Source: Spodoptera frugiperda
Taxonomy: Eukaryota > Arthropoda > Insecta > Lepidoptera > Noctuidae
NCBI RefSeq assembly: GCF_023101765.2
Contig: NC_064214.1
Span: 11,662,001 to 11,726,000, forward strand
Length of the DNA stretch: 64,000 bases
Direction of reading: 5' to 3'
Of the stretch, positions 38,101 through 50,100 are shown one piece after another. A program made the translations under genes and the position numbers. The stretch's first letter is position 1. Each line of letters opens with the position of its first letter. Under the pieces are notes generated by a model. It was not told where the DNA came from. It did no database searches and saw nothing but the letters and a program-made list of their open reading frames with translations.

Positions 38101-41100
38101 AGCAATCTTCGGCAGGAAAATGACAGTGACATCATTTTACTATTACAAAGGAACAATACAATATGCATTCATGTGTTTTTGTTGTAATATTTGACACAGT
38201 AACGCTTAGGTAAGGTGTTGGAATTATTTCCGTTTGGTATATTTACTATGTCTGTCCGAAATAACTGTAAGGTACTTCATGGTTTGCTCACAAGATACAG
38301 ATGAGACTTGTAGGAAAATGTTTTTCTATATGGTTATTAAAAAAAAGCCCCACATTAGGATTTTCTCCTGTGTCGTGGGTGTTTTTACAAACATACAAGT
38401 TCACATACACTTGACACCTAGACCGTAAACAACAATTTTTGTATCACACAAATTGCTCCGGCCGGAAATCGACCCCGCTACAAGTTACGCAGTAGCTGGT
38501 TGCCCAGCTACCGCACCAGCTATGCAGTCTTGTTGCAGAATAGTTATTTTGTTTATCCACTGAGTCATCTTTGCATGAGGAAAACCAATAATTTGCACGG
38601 ATACCATGTTTGATTAGATGAAACCAATAATTATATATCCAAATTCTCCATACCGCATAAAGCTCATATCAGATATCATACATCTAAGAATTTATTATCC
38701 TCTTACTATTTTTAAAGACCAATTACAATATTAGGTTTAACATTAACATTTCTTTATTACAGTGCTAGCACAGACGCATAATGAACACTCTTCACCGGAG
38801 CTGAACTACACGTTCATATACGTCGCCCATCCTCGCGCTGTCACGCACCTGTCATGGCGGAAAACCAGCAAGTATATGCCCAAGTAAGTATGCGTTTTTG
38901 GAGTAATCAGCGCCACCAGATGTCCTATAGAAATTAAGTAGTCATCGTAATGTTAACTAGGTTTGGTAAAGAAGGAAAGAAAGAACTTCTTTGAAGTTTT
39001 GAAACCTTATAATGTACTGAAAAAGCAGTCCTAAGATTATTTTAATTTATTCCTTTTTTTTTAATGTTTGCCCTACACTAGGATTTCCTTCTGTGTCGTA
39101 GTTGCGTTTACAAACATACACATGACATCCAGACCCAAAGCCACTCTGTGTAATCCACAGCTACTTGTTCTTCCCTGGTCTTCCGTATAAAATTCGAGAC
39201 CAAAATGCGCCAAATCAGTCCAGCCGTTATCGAGTTTTAGCGAGACTAACAAACAGTAATTGATTTTTATATTTAGAGATAATCTGATCTCGAATTATCA
39301 ATAGTGTTACTGGTACGTCTTTGTTTTATGATAATTTCCAACAATTTTTATGAACATGGAACTTGTTTAAGGTCATGTGGCGCGTGCATTCAGCTTAATG
39401 GTATAAGTAATTTAAAAGTTGTTAAGAGATCTCTTCGAGGCTATGAACATGAAATAGCACTTATTGGACGCACGTGCTATACGACCTAATTGTTTTAATA
39501 ATTAATTTATAGTTAAGACTTAATTGTATTATAGGAACAGCCTCTCACGTTTATGTCCAAGTTTTGTTAGAAAATCCTCTCTTGTATCATGAATGAGAAT
39601 TCATCTTCTTTTGCCATTTTACATTGATGAACACAATCAGATCTAATAGTAATAAATTTACACAAATATCCCTCGTATCGGTCAAAATTATTCATCTAAA
39701 TCTCTGGATGTATCTAGTTCGTTGTCAGAAACTCTATTCAAAAATCGATATTAAACCAAAGGGTTTTGGATTTATTAATTTTAGCCGTAAAAGAGACACT
39801 ATTTTTCTTAATTGGAACAGATATATTTTGGTATTATTGTTATATTATTCACATTCTTCATCTTCCCCCACAGAGGCAGCGTAGGCAACGTGTTAGTAAC
39901 ATCATGCGTGGACAACATCTGCCGCGTGTGGGCGGAGACTCTGCTGCCGGAGGACGAGTGGGGGGGCGGCTGCGTGACGTCACACTCGCGCTCCCCGCCG
40001 CGGCGACAGCGCGCTACGCATCGACACAAACACCGCTTTATGCAGCGCTTGAAGCATATGAAGTACGTTTTAGTGTATTATTTTATTTAAGGTTTATATA
40101 ACAAGTAACAATCAATGTATAGATAGTTAATTTAGTTCTAATTGTAACCCTAGGAATCCTAATAGACTACCGTAAAACGGGGTGAATAGATACAGGAATG
40201 GGGTGAATAGATGTTGATGAAGAACATTTTCCCAACATTTATTCACCCCTCTTCTGTATCTATTCACCCCTCAAATTCTATTCACCCCGTTTTACCGTAT
40301 TGAATTCCCAGGACAATCGCAAAAGTATTGCGCTGTATCGTCTTACTTAAACAATTTATTATACACTAATGTGGATTATAATAAGATAATTTGTTAACCA
40401 AGATTGTGGTACAGCTTAAAAAGACAAAAAAAATACAACAACGCGTCTACGTAATCTGATTAGTCACTAGTTAGAATTATCCGTTGTTACTAATCCTAAC
40501 CAAATATCGTATCTTATTATTAAAACAGCCTTGACTGTAAACTTTCCTTTATGATTCACGCGTTGCTAGACATTTATGAGCGGCGCGCATGAACAGTTTC
40601 AGCTGCACGCGATATGAACATATTTTAACGGACGCTCGTCAACTTGTTAAATAATGGAAATAAGATCTATTTTTAAAGAAAGCAATGAAACAAGCAAACT
40701 ACAGTTTTATTCTTCTAATGATCTATGCTTTTTTATTTTGAAATTGGTTAATGACTGTTAATAATGTTGAATATGAACATTATCTGCATCACAATTATCA
40801 CCAGTGGCACAAACACTAAATGTAACACTCACTGGTTGCTGTTAATGTTTTAAATTGATTAGTCCCATTACATAGCGAATCTATTGACATACGAAACACG
40901 GATTCTTATCATTCGGTTTCCGAAAAGCAAAAACAATACCTGATAATATTTTCCTCGGGACCTTAGACAACCCACGACTACCTTAACCCTTGGTATCCAG
41001 GAACGCAGATCCTCGCGAGACACAATATATTTTCTCTTATGTCTTATACGAGAGGTCAATAGCCATTTTGTTGCCTTATAGCAGTAAAACACGCCTAACA

Positions 41101-44100
41101 TTATTATCAATTGTTCCAGAACATGTTTCCACATCCGACGGACGGCGCAGTCGTCGAAGCAGCCGGGCGCGCCCATACCCACGCTCCCGTCCACTTACAG
41201 CGCACACGACTTCCACAACCCTTACCATGTCACTTCTTACACTGGAGGTATGGTTCAAATAATCGATTATAATAAGTATCATGTTCAATAATCACCATCA
41301 TGAGCATGATATCAGCGGAACTCCTCTACTACTGAACATAGGCTTTCCCCAATGATTACCAGATCGGTCGGTTGGAAGTTACATGGTCCATGGATTGGTT
41401 GGAGAGACATCTCAATCAAGTAGATGGAATCAAAATTTTTTAATCTCCACCAACCCATAGTTTTCGACGCGCAATGATTTACTGTCGTTTAGCCTCATGT
41501 GAACATGGCACCCTACGCTATTTGATTGACTACGTGAAGTGTTGAGGGTTCTAATGCTGTGCAAATATATTATTATACTATCCTTAGATACTTGTTCTAG
41601 ATCTGAAAATGATGTGTTTGCATGTGCAAAAAAAAGATCTTTTTGAGCGAATTAAATAGTAACATTTTCTTCAATTTCAACTAGGAAGTAAATAAAGGGT
41701 ATACTAAAATCTCTAATGACATCTGAATACTATTATTATCTATTTATGCATGAGTGACCTTAGCATGCATTGTTATGGGACTTTATATTTATGAGCAATA
41801 TAACTTTTAATGGGTAATATTGTTAACCAGAAACTACGACATTAAACCGTGTGACTGTCACGTATCTTTGATTATTTTTGTACTCAACTTCAAAGTCGAA
41901 CACATGGAACTAAATTCCAATAACAGTTAACCGCCTCAGGAATCAGAAATCGAACTCAAAACATCATTGTCAGCAGAAAATTTTGAATATGAATAGTAAA
42001 TTTTTAATCTGATCCAAAATTAATTCTCAATAGTTGCAATTAGGTAGTCTTCTCAGTCAAGAATAAATTATTATTAAAAATAATCACACTTTCGTTCATA
42101 GATTTGATGATCTACATAATTTTCTAAATTTGTAACTGATTTTCTAGAAATAAATCTGCTATTTGACGTAAAAATTGATGACGTCATAACGCACTATTTC
42201 ATACAAAATTCTTAGAAAATATAGATTTGCCGTTTCGAAGAAAGTATTGAATTTGACAAGCAAGAAACTAGCCTATTGGGACCTTTCGATCGCTATCAGA
42301 GTTTAAAAATATTACTTCACTTATTCTTATTATTCTTTTTCGTCTCCAGGTCTTCACTTCCACCTGGCAGCTTCGATAAACGCGGAGACGGATATTCCTC
42401 TGGTACCCTCACTGGCAGGCGGCGGCCGCTTCATCCTGCACTGGCTGCACAACAAGGAGATGCACTTCACCAGCCAAGCCGAAGCCATACTACATGATCT
42501 TACTAAAAAAGTAATACTCTAGAATAAATAATAATATAGGAATCTACACTTTGGAACGAGCAAATAGCTTCACTAGAGGACTGACCGACAGACAGACATT
42601 GTTAATATTATTATATTTGCTATGAAGTTCCAAAGTGCATTCCTGGTCTAATTGAACTAAATAATTTTGTCTTTGACTTTATAGAATGCGGCTTTATTAC
42701 GTAACGTAAACTTTTCGAGAATGTCCGATCAGTTTCAAGCCACAGTTGTATGAGCCCCGGTTGTGGCTTGAAAGTAATCAAACAGCCTATGAAAACAGTT
42801 TTCACTTTACAAAAATAATATATTAATATTTTCTAGACTTTTGTAACTTTACAAACATACATTATTATTTTCTAGATATTAGATAAAGAAGAAACGGACG
42901 AGGGAGGATCAGCATCAGACCACACCGCGCATCCTGATGGAGAGCATGAAAGTAAGTATTTGTACATATTATTAAAACATACTTCTGTGGCCAGCAAAAA
43001 TATTGTTATCTGCTGTCAAGTTAATTTAAACCTTATCGCTTTTGAAATAAGGTTTAAATTACTATAAAATGTCATTATATCTAGAGAAGAAATATCATAA
43101 TCTTTGATAACCATGCTTCCATTATGTAATCGCGCGTTACAGCTTAACTTGATTCAATGTGCTAAGTAATATCGTTAAGCAATTGTATACCTTATTCGAA
43201 CATTAATAAAGCGTATATTCCCATTGTAATTGTGATATTATAGTAAGTTTACCAGTACTTTACATTTAGAGTAATGGAAACGAAAACGCGTTCGGCACTG
43301 TGATTGGTTGGTTTATTCGGGCCAGCCAATCAGAGCGCCGAACGCGCTCTCGCTTCGATTACTTTAAAACGTAAAGCAAATTCATACTAAGGGTATTCAG
43401 AACAGTAGTATTTGAGAGAAGTCATTATAGTACCATGATAGTGTAATAATCTATATATTAATACGTGATGCAAAAACTTTGGACCGCTTTTTACGAAAAT
43501 TGCGCGGACGTAGGAGCATAGAATTTGGTACACTTATAGTTTATGTGTAGGAGAAGTGCGGGACGCTAATATTTTTCAAAAATAATGATTATAAAGTACA
43601 TTAAATGAATAAATAAAACATTACACACACATGCATAGTATCTGATCGTATTTGACAAAACGTCAAAATCGATAGACATTGCGATGATATTGACGTCTCA
43701 TATGAATAGAGTTTTATAAAAGAGTTTGTTTGAATTTGAGTTAAATAAAAATTATCCTTGAACGTATTTTAAGTGGTATTGTAAATTAAATCGTATATGG
43801 TTGAATTTCAACCACTAGGCGACCACTAGTAATTATAATTGAAGCTTTTGAGTATAATTTTAAGTAAAGCTCGCTTATTTATGACGCCATATTGCTTAAT
43901 TTATTTCACGCTGCCTTTAGGACATAGACGTCCAAGTCAACATTTAACTAAAATGCAATCCGAGGATAACAGCAATAGTGATGAACAACCAGGTAACGGA
44001 ATATTGATGGTGCATGCTTTAACTACTTAGTACATACGAAAGTCAACCGTATTGTTTGTGCCATAAGGTCTATATGTGTTTTTCAAATCGATTTATTATA

Positions 44101-47100
44101 ATAATATCATCTACAGTATACTTCTCTGTCTTAAAAAAGAAAATATTTCAACATATTTAAGTGTTGTTTGTGTGATTGTTTTGTTAATAAGTGGAGACGA
44201 GTGTCGTTGATTTATCCTAATCTACTTAGATTTCAATTTCGAAATCTTTTACTGCAGCTTGTAGTAAATATAAAAAAATATTCACATTTGTCAACTTTAA
44301 TACATTATCAGCTTTATAACTAAAGCAATAGCGTTCAAATTCTAATTTCTTTCGAATACGACCTGGATTAACTTTATTGCGACTGACATCACATGATCTA
44401 CCAGACTCATTTGACGCGAAAAAAAGATATGTACTTCCCAAATCTGTCAACTGTAATGGATTATAAACCTTAAAACAAATACAATAGCGTTCAAAATCTA
44501 ATTCTTCATTTAAAATCCAGGTAGCGGCAACCATAGTCACCCGAGTCTTTCGAATACGACCTCAATAAACTCGATAGCCACTGACGTCACGTGCACACAT
44601 CTACCAGACTCACTTGATGCGAAAAATGACATATAATAATAACTTTCCAAATCTGTCAACTGTAATGCATTATAAACTTTATCACAAATACAATAACGTT
44701 CAAAATCTAATACTTCATTTAAAATGCAGGTAGCGGCAACCATAGTCACCCGAGTCTTTCGAATACGACCTCAATAAACTCGATAGCCACTGACGTCACG
44801 TGCACACATCTACCCGACTCACTTGATGCGAAAAATGACATATAATAATAACTTTCCAAATTTGTCAACTGTAATAGATTATAAACTTTATAACAAATTA
44901 ATCAATAGCGTTCAAAATCTAATATTTCATTTAAAATCCAGGTAGCGGCAACCATAGTCACCCCAGTCTTTCGAATACGACCTCGATAAACTCGATAGCC
45001 ACTGACGTCACGTGCACACATCTACCCGACTCACTTGATGTGAAGAATGACATATAATAACTTTTTAAATCTGTCAACTGTAATGGATTCTAAACTTTAT
45101 CACAAATACAATAGCGTTCAAAATCTAATTCTTCATTTAAAATCCAGGTAGCGGCAACCATAGTCACCCCAGTCTTTCGAATACGACCTCGATAAACTCG
45201 ATAGCCACTGACGTCACGTGCACACATCTACCCGACTCACTTGATGTGAAGAATGACATATAATAACTTTTTAAATCTGTCAACTGTAATGGATTCTAAA
45301 CTTTATCACAAATACAATAGCGTTCAAAATCTAATTCTTCATTTAAAATGCAGGTAGCGGCAACCATAGTCACCCGAGTCTTTCGAATACGACCTCAATA
45401 AACTCGATAGCCACTGACGTCACATGCACACATCTACCCGACTCACTTGATGCGAAGAATGATATAATAAATTTGCAAATCTGTCAAGTTTAATGGATTC
45501 TAAACTTTATAACAAAAGCAATAGCATTCAAAATCTAATTCTCCATTTAAAATGCAGGTAGCGGCAACCATAGTCACCCGAGTCTTTCGAATACGACCTC
45601 AATAAACTCGATAGCCACTGACGTCACGTGCACACATCTACCCGACTCACTTGATGCGAAGATCGAGTCGTTATTACGGGACTGGCATCAAAGCCCTGAT
45701 CTCCTGTTCTCTATACATCCTGTTGATGGCAGCTTTCTTATATGGTGAGTGGTTTTTGCTTTGTTTTTTTGTTATTAGTAGTAGCTCTTGAATTAATCTT
45801 TGATTTATTGGTTTCGATCCGGAGTCCCCTTATTGGTTTACATATTGAGACATATACACAATATGTAATTTAAAAGGATCTTAAACTAAATTGGAACATT
45901 GTCATACATTTTTCGGAGCTGCGCGCCACCTAGCGGGTGACAGGCTCCAGCTCGAAAAGCAGGAGTTTTTATTTTCTGTCAGTTAGCCTGACACCCTCTC
46001 TCGCCTCACCCAAGGCGGGAGAAGTGGGTTTATGGGTTGCTATTTTAAAATAAAAAATGATAATAATAACAATGAGGCACTACGAAGTTCACTCGATCAA
46101 CAAATTCTTCATTAAATTGCCCACTATTTAATTACCAACAAAGTTTAACAACAAAATTATTACAGGGTATGCGAATGGCTAGACGAGTTACAAGCCGGAG
46201 CAATCAGACAGGCGCAGGTATCGTTCTCGGCGAGGATACCGTCAGCCTTCCCACTGGGAGACGCCACCACGATGTGCACCCCCGCCGCGCTGTACCACGC
46301 CGCCGCGCAGCCCTTGTATGTACGACACAGGACTAAACCTGTTATGCCGAGTAAGTTATACACTTATATTTTTGTTTACTTGTGAAAACCTGAAAAATCT
46401 TTCTTCGTAAGTCATGGTTTCAACTCATATTTAACTGGTCTGTTTGAACCAACACGTCCGTTTCGTCAATAGATTTATTTGCTAAATAAAATCTTCATGT
46501 AACTAAAGTATATGTTTACAGCAGTTTAATTTCTGTTATAATAAGTTATAAGAATATTTAGGAAATAATGCTTTCATAATTCTATTTGTCCTATATACAT
46601 ATTATTATTTACATAAAAAATCTTTTACCTATTTTAGTGGGACCACAACAACCAGAAGTAGTGACGACACCGCTAGCGAGTGTGCAAGAAGAAAAAGAAG
46701 AGGCGGAATGGCCGCAGGGTGAAGAACAAAATGAGAATCAGGAAAATGGTAAGTGAAACTAAATAAAACTTTTACTGTTTGTTATAATGTACTGTTTTAT
46801 AAGCATGGTAAACATTATTTTATTTAGTAGCTATCAAACTTTACATATCATTCTTTATCACGTAACTGTTTGACGAGGAACTCGACTAGATTCAAGACAT
46901 TCTAGAGGCGCTTATATTCGTGAGCTGCATTCCGCGACACACGACGCGGCGATTGTCGCGCTGCTACTGAACTGATAACATAATTAATTTAGTGTGTCTC
47001 ACGAAAGTTATAATAAAGTGATGTCAATATCATTTTAGGAAATCGAGAAGAGAACAATAATGAAATGCAAAGGAAAACGAGTGTGGCGACCGAGGATCTA

Positions 47101-50100
47101 GGGGAGAACCAGGAGGGGGACGTGTTGGACTCCGCGCCCGTCATATCCATGGTCACCAACCACACCAACGGGACCCTCAATCTGTGGCAGTTGACCTTCG
47201 ACGATAAGTCCAAGTTTTCTCAGGTAAAATCATAATGCTAAACATTATACTTAATTTAGTTATTTGGATATGATACTCTAATAACTTTAAGTTAAAATGT
47301 TTTAACTGCTATATCGATTTTCGTCCGCTAGTTTTATTATAACTAACACTTCTTTCGTTTGAACTGTTTCTAAATAAGATGAGACATATTTTAGACAGAA
47401 TCACAATCATCAGTTGTACCTATAAACAATCTTCAGCTTTTTTAAGGGGGATATTCGTCCAATGATTTCCCCTACCTTGAGCGAGGTGAGAGGGAATATC
47501 AGACTCTTACTAAAAACCACCCCGTTCTTACTCGTTCCTACCGATCCGGAGCAACTAGGTAGTCTGCAGCTACGGAAACAATCTTCAGCTAGGCTTTTAA
47601 TTTCGTGATTTTGAAACTTTCATATGACATCATAGCTTAATTTCATATGCGTACATTACATACAGTGTTTAAGAGTACGACTATAATATTTTTATATTTA
47701 TTGCAGGTGCTATCAATAGGCCATGCTTCGAGAGCGTCGGGCCATAGGTTTAGAGTAAACGACATTACATGCCATCCAGTATTACCTCTACTATTAACTA
47801 CAAGCCATCATAACATATCTGGTAAGTTCCGTCGTAAATGTACTTACGTAAACGTACGTCACTGAAAACAGGGTCCTTATTTATTAAATTATATTTGATA
47901 TTTCATCACATCACACATAACATCAACAGCCTATAAGTTGCCACTGCTGACCAAAGGCACTTCTCACATGGAGAAGGTTTAAGCATTAATCACCACGCTT
48001 GCTCAATGCCGGTTAGCGATTTCAAACTTAGTTGAAATTAGAAATTATAAGCCCAGGTTTTCTCACGATGGTGTCCTTCACCGTTTGAAATTGGTGTCTA
48101 AAATTAAATAATCTTAGAAAATACATATAATTCATAACGGAAAAAGTCACATTAGTACTTGCCGTTGGTAGGTTTCGAACTTCGCATACTCATGCATGAA
48201 GTGAACGTCTTAAACCTCCGGGCCACAACGATTCGAGACACTTTGTTTAATATATTATAGCTTAACCAAAACTATTCACTAAACAAAGCATACCATCCAT
48301 ATTAATTCCATGTTCCTAATCTCTACAGATAGTGAAAGAGATCACCACAAGTACGACGACGACGCAGCGGCCGGCGGCCTATGTTCCGAGCTGATCATGT
48401 GGAGAGTGGAGTGCGTGGGCCCGCTGGGCAAGTCCGGCGGAGTGTCGGAACTGGCGCGAGTGAACTCTCCTCATCTATCAGCTTTTAGCAATGTTGCCTG
48501 GCTGCCTACGTTGTTGCCGAGGTAAGTTTTGTATTATGTTTTACTTAGTAAGAGGTTTGTTTAGAGTTTTGTTACGGTTTGGTTTAACGATATTGTTGTT
48601 TATAGTTTTGGTGAAATCCGTTTGTAAGTTTACAAGTTAACTGTTTTCGTTACACTCACAAACCAACCGTCAATTCCTGCATTGATTTCGATCGATAGTT
48701 TAAAATAGTTTACTATTACGTATTTCTACGTCACTGTTTTAATTCACTCGTTCGAGGATTATATAATCCTGAATTAAAACTATAACATTAGAATGCCAGT
48801 GCGCAATACATTGCGAGAGGTTACAGCGTCTGATAAACTTCTTGCTCTTCTTGTATAAACTTCTTATTTCATAAATAAGAAATATTAGACTTTATTTTGT
48901 AGACGATCTTTACTAATATTCTTATTTAATTTCAGTACGACATTGGGCAACCTATCAAATTCACCATCAGCATGTTTCGTGGCGAGTGACGGCGAGAGCC
49001 TGCGAGTGTTCCAAGCTGTGATCGACGCGCGGACTCTGCTGGCCGAGATAGCCACGTCGGAGAGGCGACATAAAGATGTAATGGTAAATATGTACCATCA
49101 TCCATTTCATTCATACTCATATTGTTAAGTACATGTTGATGTTTTGTGCTGCAGTTTTTGTTTTCGATGTCGTTTTATCAATCACATGTCATTCACTCAT
49201 GTTCTTCCTAGTGTACTAATATAGCTGTAACTTTCATAAAATAAATAAATTTTAATATCTTTGACTTTAGTCATATTGGTATGTTTTTACCAAAACTTCC
49301 TATTTATTCAAATTTGGACCGTCATTCAATGTTAAGATTACTTTGTAATATGTCAGATATAGTGGTAATTAAAAGATTTAAATAATGAATCTTGTCAGCA
49401 TAATCAACTGTTGCGTTCCACAGCACGACACAATGTCGATGTCATCGGAGTCTACCCTGGAGGAGGGCGGCGGAGTTCCCCTCCACGACCGTATAAAGAT
49501 AGTGTCGCAGCAGTCCACGGCGCGGCCCGGCGCCATCATACAACTGCACGCCATAGCGGACGCCACCCACGACTGGCATAATACGCAGCTACTGCACGTC
49601 TTCCAGGAACAACTTATTACTGGTACGTTATTGAAGATCACAGAGTAAATTACGGTTAGACATTTCCTAAGTAGAAATTGCCGAAGAGGTAAAAAGATCA
49701 AATACTTGGAGATTTTTTCGTAAACATACTTTAACCAAGGAGGGTAGGGAGGCCTTTGCCCTGCAGTGGGACGACCACGGCTGAAAATAATAATAATAAT
49801 AACCCCCCTTAGGGGCCACCTTGACGTGGTGGGGGGGCTTACGGAAGGCATGAACTATAATTAGGTCACTAACATCTAGACCCACCCTATAAAGGAGATA
49901 CAAATATAACAGCCACTAACACCTCGGCGACACCCTTCCAACTAACGGTCCCAATCATTAATACATTTGATCCAGTCACAGGCCAAATGTATTATCTTCT
50001 TAAACCAATCTCCTTGTCACTTTCCCAATGTGCCCTACGTCTATTTTATTCCCCTTGTCTTATAATTTTCAAAATGATTAATCTACTCTTGGCCATCCCT

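Noticed and set aside
39766..40101. 111-codon plus-strand frame and antisense 73-codon frame
   Set aside because: Out-of-frame shadows of Rbcn-3A exon 7, whose true frame is fixed by neighbouring exon phases.
44226..44749. Minus-strand frames of 104 and 70 codons with similar sequences
   Set aside because: They are antisense readings of the tandem array; the similarity comes from the repeat.
44226..45662. CRISPR or satellite DNA
   Set aside because: Units lack short repeats with unique spacers, and they contain a splice site and exon sequence of the host gene.
49378..49851. 157-codon minus-strand frame
   Set aside because: Antisense of exon 18 and the adjoining LINE tail; no domain recognised.
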